Assembly (NCBI RefSeq): GCF_900142695.1
Contig: NZ_FRBU01000011.1
Span: 1-64,000 of the forward strand
DNA: 64,000 nt
DNA from: Flavobacterium xanthum
Lineage (GTDB): Bacteria; Bacteroidota; Bacteroidia; Flavobacteriales; Flavobacteriaceae
Direction: 5' to 3'
Translations under genes and position numbers: made by a program
Shown here: positions 44,414 through 53,236 of the stretch, piece by piece
Layout: each line of letters opens with the position of its first letter
Position numbering within the stretch: the first letter of the stretch is position 1
The notes under the pieces: generated by a model
What the model saw: the letters and a program-made list of their open reading frames with translations, nothing else
The model's database searches: none
What the model was told of the DNA's origin: nothing

Positions 44414-44848
44414 ATGTACGATTTTATTCAAAAATTTCATTCTGGCTGGGCTTATTTGGCACTTCTAGTATTGGTGGTTGCGGTGGTAAATTCCTTAATT
44501 GGAATGTTTTCTAAAAAAGAATTTTTTTCTAAAGATCGAAAAATTGCCTTGTTTGCCTTGATTGCAATTCACATTCAGTTTTTAGTGGGTATCATTTTAT
44601 ATTTTGTTTCTCCTAACGGATTAAATATGATAAAAGCGGTGGGAATGGGAGGTTTAACAACGGAAAGCCGATTGTTAGCGCTCGAGCATCCGTTAATCAA
44701 TGTTATTGCTATTGTATTAATCACTATAGGTTGGTCTAAACATAAAAAATTGATGACTAGTGAGTCAAAGTTTAAAACCTTTTCTATTTTCTATGGTTTG
44801 GGATTATTGCTTATATTGAGTAGAATTCCATGGAAAATATGGTTATAA
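44414..44848 (+). CDS. Four-TM membrane protein, cytochrome-b-like pattern
   Basis: Protein of 144 residues beginning MYDFIQKFHSGWAYLALL. A longer frame adds 39 residues encoded by the terminator. Four hydrophobic helices are visible. Histidines occur at the helix edges (FHSGWAYL near 8, IAIHIQFLVG near 53, LEHPLINVIA near 93), as expected of a small heme-binding membrane protein, but no classical signature is complete. It may belong to a family sometimes annotated as cytochrome b. Neighbours give no clue, as the gene stands alone with a promoter motif and terminator. Confidence 0.75.
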   Translation: MYDFIQKFHSGWAYLALLVLVVAVVNSLIGMFSKKEFFSKDRKIALFALIAIHIQFLVGIILYFVSPNGLNMIKAVGMGGLTTESRLLALEHPLINVIAIVLITIGWSKHKKLMTSESKFKTFSIFYGLGLLLILSRIPWKIWL

Positions 44849-44860
44849 AAAACCTAATAA

Positions 44861-44890
44861 AAAGCTCTAGAAATAGAGCTTTTTTTTTCT
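44861..44890 (+). terminator. Terminator after the 4-TM protein gene
   Basis: AAAGCTCTA (44861-44869) pairs with TAGAGCTTT (44874-44882) around a GAAA tetraloop, followed by Ts. Confidence 0.85.
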
Positions 44891-44932
44891 AGGTATGGTT
44901 TTTGTAAAATAGGTTTAACTAACACAAGATAT

Positions 44933-45409
44933 ATGAAAAAATCAATTACTTTATTTTTTTTACTGGTAATAATTTGCGCAGTTTATAGTCAAAGTTCAGT
45001 AAGACAGAAAACCTTAGTTCAAAAAGACTCCATCAAAAAGAGTAAAATGGGAATTCAAATTGAGGAAAAAAAATTGGATTCTTTAGTAGCGGTATTGGGC
45101 GTTTTTAAGCCTTTCAAAAAAGCAGCCCATGCTTCTTATTATGCAGATAAATTCAACGGAAGACGCACTACTAGTGGTACAAAATTTGACAATAACAAAT
45201 ATACGGCTGCACATAAAAAACTTCCTTTTGGGACAAAAGTTAGAGTCACTAATGAAAAAAATGGAAAATGGGTAATTGTGGAAATCACAGATAGAGGACC
45301 TTTTGTAAAGTCTAGGGAAATTGACCTCTCAAAACGGGCATTTATGGATATTACTTCTAATAGAGGGAGTGGAGGAATGCTGGTAACTATTGAAGTGTTG
45401 AGCAAATAA
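44933..45409 (+). CDS. RlpA-like septal ring lytic transglycosylase family protein
   Basis: Protein of 158 residues with a signal peptide (MKKSITLFFLLVIICAVYSQ). The double-psi beta-barrel domain is clear: ASYYADKFNGRRTTSGTKFD (about 64-83), the catalytic-like region AAHKKLPFGTKVRVTN, and VEITDRGPFVKSREIDLSKRAF near the end, where the Asp-Arg-Gly-Pro motif holds. RlpA cleaves peptidoglycan strands lacking stem peptides. No SPOR domain is present, so septal targeting is not assured. Its stop codon meets that of the convergent CYTH gene. Confidence 0.9.
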   Translation: MKKSITLFFLLVIICAVYSQSSVRQKTLVQKDSIKKSKMGIQIEEKKLDSLVAVLGVFKPFKKAAHASYYADKFNGRRTTSGTKFDNNKYTAAHKKLPFGTKVRVTNEKNGKWVIVEITDRGPFVKSREIDLSKRAFMDITSNRGSGGMLVTIEVLSK

Positions 45410-45877
45410 TCACCATTTCTGGAAGGGAATTTTGCTTAAATAAGCATTGTAATAGCGGATATCACCGGTTACTTCATCACCAAGCCATTCTGGTTTATCA
45501 AAAGAATCCGTCTCAGCGTTAAGTTCGATTTCTGCAACAATTAACCCTTCATTTTTACCGTAAAACTCATCTACCTCAAAAGTGTGATTCCCAGATTTTA
45601 TTTCAAAACGGGTTTTCTCAATGACGCCTTCTTCACATAATAGTAGTAATGCTTTAGCCTCAGCAATAGGGATTTCTTTTTCCCATTCAAATCGGGACAT
45701 CCCTGTTTTATTTGAATTCCCTTTTATGGTCAAAAATCCTTTGCCACCTTTGATTCGAATTCGAACTGTACGTTCGGGAATTGAACTCAAATAGCCTTGC
45801 GCAATAGGATTCTGAGCAAAAGCAACTTCCTTGAACGATTCATTTTTAACTAAAAATTTTCTTTCTATTTCAATCAT
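45410..45877 (-). CDS. CYTH domain protein (triphosphate tunnel metalloenzyme)
   Basis: Protein of 155 residues using the ATG that gives MIEIERKFLV, which carries the EIERK (ExExK) motif at residues 3-7, the family hallmark. An ATG 27 bases further up adds nine residues before the motif and is disfavoured. Strands with alternating charged residues (RTVRIRIKGG, FLTIKGN, RFEWEKEI, TFEVDEFYG, LIVAEIELN) line the tunnel. Members hydrolyse triphosphates or cyclise ATP, and the small bacterial type is usually a tripolyphosphatase or unknown. Convergent with the RlpA-like gene. Confidence 0.9.
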   Translation of the reverse strand: MIEIERKFLVKNESFKEVAFAQNPIAQGYLSSIPERTVRIRIKGGKGFLTIKGNSNKTGMSRFEWEKEIPIAEAKALLLLCEEGVIEKTRFEIKSGNHTFEVDEFYGKNEGLIVAEIELNAETDSFDKPEWLGDEVTGDIRYYNAYLSKIPFQKW

Positions 45878-46299
45878 ATCGTTTTGAATTTTTACTGCTT
45901 GCAATTGTTTGTTTGGTCAGCAATAGTAAGTTTATTTGCTGAAACAGATATTTCCTAATATTCTTTTTTCTACTAAAAAAAACAGCTTTAGTATTGGAAG
46001 ATTTTCTTTGTTATTGTTTCTAATCTCAGAATTCAAAGGTATTAAATATTTTTACTTTAGTCGGTTTCTATCTTTTTACTGCAAACGAATTGCTACTTTA
46101 GGTTGTAGATGCGAAGTTGCGTTTCATTTACTAAGGTTGTACAGCACTATAATTGTAATCTCGAAAATATAAAAGAAGGCAATTCAAAAAAGCAATGGTA
46201 TTTATTTACTTTTTTTGCCCTTACGTATCAATTTTTTATGAATAAGTTCGCTGAATTTGTTTGGCCTATTTGTATTTTTACAAAAATTGAACTAAAAGA
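45878..46299. other. Stretch with no convincing gene
   Basis: About 420 bases between the CYTH start and the start of the large membrane protein. Short frames occur on the plus strand but have no family pattern, poor starts and Cys/Phe-rich random composition. It is AT-rich. Possible promoter-like TACTTTAG boxes are present but none is convincing. Confidence 0.55.
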
Positions 46300-48387
46300 A
46301 TGAAGGAATTTTTCAAAGCTAAGCCTAAGGCCACTATTGCAGGACTTTTAACTGAATTTTTTGGTGAGGCACAATCTTGGCGCGAGACAAACGACAGCTT
46401 GGAACCTTTAGTTGAGTTAATTCGTCTGATACGCCCTTTAAAAGTCAAAAAGGGACAAAAGGTAGATTTGCAAGAAATTATTTCTTTTTTAAAAGAAAAT
46501 TATGCGTGTAGGAAGCAGTTTTCTATCTACCTCAAAGAGATCTTAAAAGACAGGAAATTTAATAAAATTCTTTCTGATGCTGCTATTTTGCAAGATGTAG
46601 ATTTTCTTTTTGAAGTAAAAAAGAGAATTTTCGCTAAGTTCTTGCCTTATCAGCCACAGATTGATACTTTAGAATATGTGCTGAATCAGGTTTTTTATCT
46701 TGCCAATGATGGGATTTGGATTAACCAAATACCATTGAACCAATTAGGTGAAGTTTACGATCTTTTGGGATTCAAGTCGATTTATGAAAGTGCGGAGCCT
46801 GATTCTATTTTGTCGGAAGTATTAGTCGCTATGCATTTGATTACGCAGCGCATCAGTGGTCGCGCTATGGAAACGGATGTAATCAAAATGGTACCCGAAT
46901 TTGATGATCTCGAAAGTCCATTTTCTGCTTTTGAAAAGGAATTGTTTTTGTTGGAAGATCGAATTAGAATGTCAGACAGGCATTACATTACGTCAAATGA
47001 TTTATCATATGCGCAGTTATTAGTTTTGCACAAGCAATGCGAAGAATTTGTGGAGAAAGCATTTCATAATAGTTCAAAATACGGTATTTCACTTCGTGTA
47101 AACCAGAATTTATTAAAAATTAGACAGCAATTAAAGCGCCTGAAATTTTTAATTTCATTACTGATAGTAGACAGTGAGAAAGATAAAAAGAACAATGGGA
47201 TTATAGTAGCTTCGCGATTAATAAAGTTTAATTGCTACAAAAACAATGTTCGAAAATTTGTAGCAGAAAGTACCCAATTGATTTCATACGAGATTACACA
47301 GCATACGGCTAAAACAGGCGAGCAATATATTACAGAAGGTCGTAATGAATATTTTAAGATGTTCAAAACAGCGTTAGGAGGTGGTTTGATAGTAGGAATT
47401 TTGTGTGTTATCAAAGTATTGCTTTCTAAGGCCGACACCAGTTTTTTTGGACATGCTTTTCTTTACAGTATGAATTATGCTTTTGGTTTTATAGCAATTT
47501 ATCTGTTAGGCTTTACTTTGGCAACTAAGCAACCTGCAATGACTGCTGCTGCTTTGATTAAAGCACTTGAAGAGGGCGTGCTGAAGCAGGGTAGAGATGC
47601 TGAAAAGTATAAAGCTTTTGCTATTTTATTTGCACGGGTATTTCGGTCTCAGTTTATCGCTTTCGTAGGAAATGTAATTATGGCTTTTCCAGTTTCCTTA
47701 TTGGGAATCTGGCTTATTGATTACACGATGCAGTACAATATTGCTGCAACTAAATGGGAAGGTTTACTTATTGATTTGAGTCCCATTCACTCTTTAGCCA
47801 TACTTCATGCAGCTATAGCTGGGGTCTTTCTATTTTTATCGGGGATTATCTCGGGCAGTGTGGCCAATAGAGACAAACACAATCAGGTTTATTTTAGAAT
47901 TACAGAACATCCTTTCCTTAAAAGGAATTTAGGAAAAATAAAAACTTTGAAACTAGCAAAATTGTATGAAAAAAGATGGGCAGGAATTATTTCTAATTTC
48001 TGGTTTGGAATATTCATGGGTAGCACGGCATCCATTGGGTTGTTTTTAGGATTAAATCTTGACATTAGACACATCACCTTTGCCAGTGGGAACCTTGCTT
48101 TAGCTTTGTATGGCGCCAATTATGAAGTTAGTGATTCGATGTTATTTTGGGGTATTTTTGGCATTGGAATTATAGGATTAGTCAACTTTATGGTAAGTTT
48201 CAGTCTTTCATTAGGCTTGGCATTCCGTTCGCGAGCGATCTCATTATTTGAACTTCGATTTGTTGCTGTGTCGATTTTAAATCATTTCAAGTCAAGACCC
48301 TTTAGTTTCTTTTTTCCAACAGAAATTAAAAATAAATCAGCTGTAGCCGAAAATTATTTGCATGTCAAAGAGGTTAAAAATTTGTAG
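46300..48387 (+). CDS. 'Site-specific recombinase' family membrane protein (Gcr-like)
   Basis: Protein of 695 residues of the family named after the Neisseria gene gcr (SpecificRecomb). The first about 345 residues are soluble and helical, with a glycine-light, charged composition. About seven hydrophobic helices follow from about 355 on (e.g. ALGGGLIVGILCVIKVLL, YAFGFIAIYLLGFTLA, FVGNVIMAFPVSLLGIWLI, AGIISNFWFGIFMGSTASIGLFLGL). No recombinase active-site tyrosine or serine pattern is visible, so the name should not be taken as evidence of DNA recombination. It lies just upstream of dinB. True role unknown. Confidence 0.8.
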   Translation: MKEFFKAKPKATIAGLLTEFFGEAQSWRETNDSLEPLVELIRLIRPLKVKKGQKVDLQEIISFLKENYACRKQFSIYLKEILKDRKFNKILSDAAILQDVDFLFEVKKRIFAKFLPYQPQIDTLEYVLNQVFYLANDGIWINQIPLNQLGEVYDLLGFKSIYESAEPDSILSEVLVAMHLITQRISGRAMETDVIKMVPEFDDLESPFSAFEKELFLLEDRIRMSDRHYITSNDLSYAQLLVLHKQCEEFVEKAFHNSSKYGISLRVNQNLLKIRQQLKRLKFLISLLIVDSEKDKKNNGIIVASRLIKFNCYKNNVRKFVAESTQLISYEITQHTAKTGEQYITEGRNEYFKMFKTALGGGLIVGILCVIKVLLSKADTSFFGHAFLYSMNYAFGFIAIYLLGFTLATKQPAMTAAALIKALEEGVLKQGRDAEKYKAFAILFARVFRSQFIAFVGNVIMAFPVSLLGIWLIDYTMQYNIAATKWEGLLIDLSPIHSLAILHAAIAGVFLFLSGIISGSVANRDKHNQVYFRITEHPFLKRNLGKIKTLKLAKLYEKRWAGIISNFWFGIFMGSTASIGLFLGLNLDIRHITFASGNLALALYGANYEVSDSMLFWGIFGIGIIGLVNFMVSFSLSLGLAFRSRAISLFELRFVAVSILNHFKSRPFSFFFPTEIKNKSAVAENYLHVKEVKNL

Positions 48388-48434
48388 TGTAAAGAGTCGT
48401 TGAAAAAGCAGAATTATTATTCAATTCGATTAAG

Positions 48435-49517
48435 ATGCAGGATTTAATTCCAATTAGGAAAATTATACACGTTGACATGGATGCTTTCTATGCTTCTGTT
48501 GAGCAACTGGACAATCCGGCTTTACGCGGAAAACCCATTGCCGTTGGAGGTTCTGAAACCCGTGGAGTCGTTGCTGCAGCAAGTTATGAGGCTAGGAAAT
48601 TTGGAGTTCGTAGTGCCATCAGTGGAGTTATGGCTAAAAAAAATTGTCCAGAGCTCCTCTTTATACAACCACGATTTGAGAGGTACAAGCAAATATCTAG
48701 CAAGATTCAAAAAATATTTTATGAGTATACGGATCTTGTAGAGCCTTTATCGCTTGATGAAGCGTACTTAGACGTCACTGTTAATAAAAAAGGAAATCCA
48801 AGTGCAACCTTATTGGCAAGGGAAATCAGAGAACGCATTTTTGATGAAGTCGGTTTGACCGCTTCGGCTGGAATTTCAGTTAATAAGTTTGTGGCTAAAA
48901 TTGCCAGCGATTACAACAAGCCGAATGGTCAAAAAACAGTTAATCCAGATGAGGTTGTTTCTTTTTTAGAGGTACTAGCCATCCGGAAATTTCATGGCGT
49001 TGGAAAAGTCACAACCGAAAAGATGTACCAGCTAGGAATTTTTACAGGACTGGATTTAAAAAATAAGTCTTTAGATTTTTTAGAGAAACACTTTGGTAAA
49101 TCTGGTAATTTTTATTACAATGTGGTGAGAGGCATTCACAACAGTGAAGTTAAATCAAATCGAATTACTAAATCAGTTGCTGCAGAGCATACTTTTGATG
49201 TTAATCTTTCTTCGGAAATTTTTATGATGGAGAAATTGGAGAGCATAGCGAATGCTTTGGAAAAAAGATTAAAAAAACACACTGTTGCTGGTAAAACAAT
49301 AACTTTAAAAATAAAGTACAGCGACTTTTCACAGCAAACTCGTAGTAAAACGATGCCTTATTTTATATCTGATAAAACCTTACTATTAGAAATTGTTAGC
49401 GAGCTTTTGTATCAAGAACGAATGAAGGATTCTGTACGATTGCTTGGTATTTCAGTAAGCAATTTGAATACAGAGCAGAAGAAATTCGTTGTGGTACAGT
49501 TAAAATTCGATTTCTAA
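48435..49517 (+). CDS. dinB: DNA polymerase IV (Y-family)
   Basis: Error-prone translesion polymerase. It has 360 residues. The catalytic residues show in IIHVDMDAFYASVEQ (12-26) and PLSLDEAYLDVT (SLDEAYLD), with the finger segment VVAAASYEARKFGVRSAISG. The thumb has KFHGVGKVTTEKMYQLGIFTGLDL, and the C-terminal little-finger domain starts after TKSVAAEHTFD. It lies 47 bases downstream of the Gcr-like gene on the same strand. Regulation by LexA cannot be read from the short upstream sequence. Confidence 0.95.
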   Translation: MQDLIPIRKIIHVDMDAFYASVEQLDNPALRGKPIAVGGSETRGVVAAASYEARKFGVRSAISGVMAKKNCPELLFIQPRFERYKQISSKIQKIFYEYTDLVEPLSLDEAYLDVTVNKKGNPSATLLAREIRERIFDEVGLTASAGISVNKFVAKIASDYNKPNGQKTVNPDEVVSFLEVLAIRKFHGVGKVTTEKMYQLGIFTGLDLKNKSLDFLEKHFGKSGNFYYNVVRGIHNSEVKSNRITKSVAAEHTFDVNLSSEIFMMEKLESIANALEKRLKKHTVAGKTITLKIKYSDFSQQTRSKTMPYFISDKTLLLEIVSELLYQERMKDSVRLLGISVSNLNTEQKKFVVVQLKFDF

Positions 49518-49611
49518 ATGATACGCATTGCGTTCAACAAGGGTTAAAGTTTGAAAAGTATTATTTTATTGTCGTAAATAAAATTACATTTGATCTTTAA
49601 ATCAATATATC

Positions 49612-50127
49612 ATGAGTGATTTTAGACAATATGAAGAGGCTATTGCGATGTACCACAGGAATTTAACAATTAAGACTGTGCCAGTATATTCGTGGGATTT
49701 TCACAGTGATTTTTTGTCTGCAATTAAAAACTTTTTTGCAGATTTGAGTAAATTGAATGCAATCGCAGTACAAAATAAATGGGCTCAAAACAATTGGGAT
49801 CTTAAAAAAAGCCTTAAAGAGGAAGTAATTGTAGTAACGGATGTAAAATTACAAATTGTTTTTGCATCACATAACATGATGACAATGAATGGATATTCTG
49901 CAGCAGAAGTGCTGGGTAAAAGTCCAAAGATGTTTCAAGGTGAAGCCACAAACCAGATTACGTCAAATGAAATTCGTAAGGCAATATTACACCAACAGCC
50001 TTTCGAAAAAACAGTTATGAATTATAAAAAGAATGGTGAGGTCTATGTTTGTTTGATAAAAGGATTTCCCGTTTTCAACAGTAAGGGTGAATTAAGGCAT
50101 TACATAGCTTTTGAAAAAGCTGCATAA
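49612..50127 (+). CDS. PAS domain protein without a photoactive cysteine
   Basis: Protein of 171 residues. An N-terminal helical part of about 70 residues leads to a PAS domain (about 72-168): EVIVVTDVKLQIVFASHNMMTMNGYSAAEVLGKSPKMFQGEATNQ then EKTVMNYKKNGEVYVCLIKGFPVFNSKGELRHYIAFEK. This closely resembles the LOV/PAS_9 type, but the position of the flavin-binding cysteine (NCRFLQG in LOV) reads SPKMFQG, so light-driven adduct formation is not expected. No output domain is attached. It is probably a sensor or scaffold for a partner encoded elsewhere. A terminator follows. Confidence 0.87.
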   Translation: MSDFRQYEEAIAMYHRNLTIKTVPVYSWDFHSDFLSAIKNFFADLSKLNAIAVQNKWAQNNWDLKKSLKEEVIVVTDVKLQIVFASHNMMTMNGYSAAEVLGKSPKMFQGEATNQITSNEIRKAILHQQPFEKTVMNYKKNGEVYVCLIKGFPVFNSKGELRHYIAFEKAA

Positions 50128-50186
50128 TATAAAAATCCTTTTGATTTAAAGGCGCAGTCATACTTTACTTTTCCTTCCTTAAAAAG

Positions 50187-50222
50187 TGCCCCAAGTAGTT
50201 TCTAACTTTTTGGGGCATTTTC
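50187..50222 (+). terminator. Terminator after the PAS gene
   Basis: TGCCCCAA (50187-50194) pairs with TTGGGGCA (50210-50217), followed by TTTT. It also faces the convergent gene ending at 50265. Confidence 0.75.
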
Positions 50223-50264
50223 ATTCTGTAAAGGGTTTTCCTTTTTTAAATTTTTGCATGAGTG

Positions 50265-51035
50265 TTAATTTCTGCTATTCAGTTTAGAAAGCAGCCTTAA
50301 AAATTCAATGTACAGCCAAACTAACGTTATCATCAATCCCATGGCGCTGTACCATTCCATGTATTTTGGCATTTTTTGCTCAGCTCCTTTTTCAATTCGG
50401 TCAAAATCTAAGAATAAGTTTAAAGCGGCTATGACGATTACAAAAATACTGATTCCAATACTCATCAGTGAGTTCCCATAATGCACGGGTGTAAAACTGC
50501 TAAACATCGAAAAAACCCACGAAATAAGGTAGTACGTTGCAATGGCAAGTGTTGCAGCCACAACGACTGATTTGAATTGTTCTGTTACTTTGACAATTTT
50601 ATATTTATACAATACGAGGCAAACCATAAAAGTTACAAATGTTGCACCAACGGCTTGAATTACGATTCCAGGATACTTTGCTTCAAATAAAGCTGAAATT
50701 CCACCAATAAATAAACCTTCAAACAAAGCATAACCAGGAGCAAGGTAAGGGGAATAGTGTGGTTTGAAAGCAGCAATGAGAACTAAAACTAATCCCATGA
50801 CGGCACCTCCAATTGCTGGAGCCATTGGGTTCATACCATTAAATGTCATCCACCAAATTACGGTTGCGGAAGCTGTGAGAAGTAAGAATAAAATCAAGCT
50901 TCTATTTATAGTTCCTGATAATGTCATCTCGTCATTATAATCGATAATAGTGGCCGGATGTACTTGGTCTTTTTTTGAAACTGCAGTCGAAAAAGTTTTA
51001 TTATTTAAAAATGGATTTTTAGAACTAAAATTCAT
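50265..51035 (-). CDS. Bax inhibitor-1/YccA family membrane protein
   Basis: Protein of 256 residues with an N-terminal cytosolic tail of about 40 residues and seven hydrophobic helices. The pattern ALFEGLFIGGISALFEAKYPGIVIQAVGATFVTFMVCLVLYKY and the C-terminal YMEWYSAMGLMITLVWLYIEFLRLLSKL are typical of the BI-1/YccA family. Bacterial relatives (BsYetJ) act as pH-sensitive calcium leak channels, and YccA modulates FtsH. The physiological role here is unknown. It is a single gene convergent with the PAS gene. Confidence 0.92.
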   Translation of the reverse strand: MNFSSKNPFLNNKTFSTAVSKKDQVHPATIIDYNDEMTLSGTINRSLILFLLLTASATVIWWMTFNGMNPMAPAIGGAVMGLVLVLIAAFKPHYSPYLAPGYALFEGLFIGGISALFEAKYPGIVIQAVGATFVTFMVCLVLYKYKIVKVTEQFKSVVVAATLAIATYYLISWVFSMFSSFTPVHYGNSLMSIGISIFVIVIAALNLFLDFDRIEKGAEQKMPKYMEWYSAMGLMITLVWLYIEFLRLLSKLNSRN

Positions 51036-51139
51036 AATTGTAGTGATTTTTTGTTAGTCAAATATAAATTTTATTTTGCACAAGAGTGTTTAATTGTTCT
51101 TAATTTTTTTTGCAAAAGAGCGGTCTTTTATGAAAATAA

Positions 51140-51172
51140 AAAACCGTCTTGCAACATTAGCAAGACGGTTTT
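51140..51172 (-). terminator. Terminator after pyk
   Basis: AAAACCGTCTTGC (51140-51152) and GCAAGACGGTTTT (51160-51172) form a 13-base perfect stem, with a T-run on the minus strand beyond 51140 (TTTATTTTCA). It closes the run acpP to pyk. Confidence 0.85.
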
Positions 51173-51197
51173 ATAATGGTCTCCATAAACGGATAAC

Positions 51198-52628
51198 CTA
51201 TTCTATTTCTGAAACTCTTAAGGTGTTCACCATTCCTTTATCCTTAATTGGCATTGCTGCTAAATTAATAAGAAAATCTCCTTTTTTGACAAATCCTTTT
51301 TCTTTTACAATTTCGTTAACGTCAGTAACAGTATCATCCGTACTTTCGTCTTTATTGTAAATAAAAGATTTCACTCCCCAAAGTAGATTAAGTTGAGTAA
51401 GGATTCTTTTGTTTGAGGTAAATACTAAAATATGTGCATTTGGTCTCCAAGCTGAAATTTGAAAAGCAGTATACCCACTGTTTGTCAATGTACAAATGGC
51501 TTTTGCTTTGATTACATTTGCCATAGTGGCCGCATGATGACAAATCGTTTTAGTTATAAATCGTTTTGTTTTTATTTGTGGGGTGTTTTGTGGCACTTGA
51601 ATAAGTGGAGAATCTTCAACTGCTTCTATGATTTGTGTCATTTTTTGGATTACTTGAACGGGATAATTACCAGTCGCGGTTTCTCCAGAAAGCATGACAG
51701 CATCAGCACCATCCATAACAGAGTTCGCCACGTCATTTACTTCGGCACGTGTCGGTGTCAAGCTAGTGATCATTGTTTCCATCATTTGTGTGGCAACAAT
51801 TACAGGAATACGAGCAGTTTTGGCTCTGCGAATCAATTCTTTTTGTACTAAAGGTACTTCATGAGCAGGAAGTTCCACACCTAAATCACCACGTGCTACC
51901 ATCAAACCATCGCAGTAGGCAACGATTTTGTCGATATTCTCTAGTGCTTCAGGCATTTCGATTTTGGCAATAATTGGAATTTTGTAGTCCGAATGTTTAG
52001 CAATTAATTCCTGCAAGTCTTGCAGGTCTTCTGGTGTTTTTACAAATGATAATGCAATCCAGTCGACATGTTGTTCTATAGCAAATATCGCATCTGCAAT
52101 ATCTTTCTCCGTCATTGCAGGGAGAGATATTTTAGTGTTTGGTAAATTAACTCCTTTTTTAGATTTCAATTCACCACCTTGAATTACTCGTGCAATAACT
52201 TCTGATTTTTTATCAGTTTCCACAATTTCAAAGATAAGTTTACCGTCATCAAGTAAAATTCTTTCGCCAGGATTTACATCATTTGGAAAGTTTTTATATT
52301 TCATGAAAACTTTTTTGGCAGTACCAAGGAGGTCTTCGGCGGTAGTAAAAGTAATTAAATCGCCATCTTGCACTACAACTCCTTCTTCCATTACTCCAAC
52401 TCGAAGTTTAGGGCCTTGTAAATCGCCAAGGATAGCAGTGGTATAACCAAACTCTTCATTTAAACCTCTTATAAGGTTTATCTTTTCTTTTACATCTTCG
52501 TAGTCAGCATGTGAAAAATTTACTCGGAACACATTTACACCTGCGTCAATCATGTCTTTTATGATTTCTCTTGTACTACATGCGGGCCCAAGTGTGGCTA
52601 CAATTTTAGTTTTTTTGTTTGTAAGCAT
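51198..52628 (-). CDS. pyk: Pyruvate kinase
   Basis: Last step of glycolysis, from phosphoenolpyruvate to pyruvate with ATP formed. It has 476 residues. Key segments are KIVATLGPACSTREII (7-22), NFSHADYEDVKEK, the signature IPIIAKIEMPEALENI with the catalytic lysine and glutamate, VARGDLGVELPAHEVPLVQK, and MDGADAVMLSGETATGNYPV. The C-terminal regulatory domain is complete. Minus-strand neighbours are the IPExxxVDY gene 5 bases upstream and a terminator downstream. Confidence 0.97.
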   Translation of the reverse strand: MLTNKKTKIVATLGPACSTREIIKDMIDAGVNVFRVNFSHADYEDVKEKINLIRGLNEEFGYTTAILGDLQGPKLRVGVMEEGVVVQDGDLITFTTAEDLLGTAKKVFMKYKNFPNDVNPGERILLDDGKLIFEIVETDKKSEVIARVIQGGELKSKKGVNLPNTKISLPAMTEKDIADAIFAIEQHVDWIALSFVKTPEDLQDLQELIAKHSDYKIPIIAKIEMPEALENIDKIVAYCDGLMVARGDLGVELPAHEVPLVQKELIRRAKTARIPVIVATQMMETMITSLTPTRAEVNDVANSVMDGADAVMLSGETATGNYPVQVIQKMTQIIEAVEDSPLIQVPQNTPQIKTKRFITKTICHHAATMANVIKAKAICTLTNSGYTAFQISAWRPNAHILVFTSNKRILTQLNLLWGVKSFIYNKDESTDDTVTDVNEIVKEKGFVKKGDFLINLAAMPIKDKGMVNTLRVSEIE

Positions 52629-52633
52629 TTGTA

Positions 52634-53122
52634 TTAAAAAATTAAATTGTTTTTAGATTTTATTTTATTTGTTTCTACTATGTAAACTGCGGATATGCTG
52701 TCTATGGTATTTAATAGTAGTTGTATTTTGGATATGTCCATAGCATCGTTGTTCTTTTCAATTTTCAAAAAATAATCTACTTTTTTAAATTCAGGAAGTA
52801 AAAAAACTTTTGTTGCTACTTCTACAGTCACATTTGAAAATAGATTGTGAGTGATTCCTTTATTAAATTGGAGCACCTCATTTTTATTCTGAATTAAATT
52901 CCAGGAAATGCTACTTTCTTGAACATTATAATAAAATCTGGAAAAATTTGTTTGTCCTTCTTTTATAGTGATCTGAATTTCATTTTCACTTTTACTAAGA
53001 TTCACTGGTAATTTTTGATTAATAAAAAAGGCCAATCGATAGTCCTCTAATGAAGTATGAATTGCAAAAAGATAGTAATCTATTTCGTCAAATTCGCCAA
53101 GATCCAGTTTATGAATAGCCAT
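52634..53122 (-). CDS. IPExxxVDY family protein
   Basis: Protein of 162 residues of a small Bacteroidota family named after the motif seen here as LPEFKKVDYFLKIE near residues 110-123. It starts MAIHKLDLGEFDEIDYYLFAIHTSLEDYRLAFFINQKLP, the typical N-terminal half. There are no signal or membrane segments, so it is cytosolic. The gene regularly lies between rnc and pyk in this group, as here, 5 bases before pyk and 114 bases after rnc. Function unknown. Confidence 0.85.
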   Translation of the reverse strand: MAIHKLDLGEFDEIDYYLFAIHTSLEDYRLAFFINQKLPVNLSKSENEIQITIKEGQTNFSRFYYNVQESSISWNLIQNKNEVLQFNKGITHNLFSNVTVEVATKVFLLPEFKKVDYFLKIEKNNDAMDISKIQLLLNTIDSISAVYIVETNKIKSKNNLIF

Positions 53123-53236
53123 TTTATGAAAAAATAAGATGTAAATATAGTATTTCTAGCGAAGTATTGGTCTCTTGAGAGAGGATGTTTTTGTTAATTT
53201 ATGAACGATAACGTTATAGTTTTAAGAATAGTGAAG

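Noticed and set aside
45936..46303. Short plus-strand frames before the Gcr-like gene
   Set aside because: No recognisable motif and no reasonable start. The composition is Phe/Lys/Ile-rich as expected of AT-rich spacer DNA.
46300..48387. Mobile element based on the recombinase name
   Set aside because: No repeats or cargo at its ends and no catalytic recombinase pattern; most of the C-terminal half is membrane helices.
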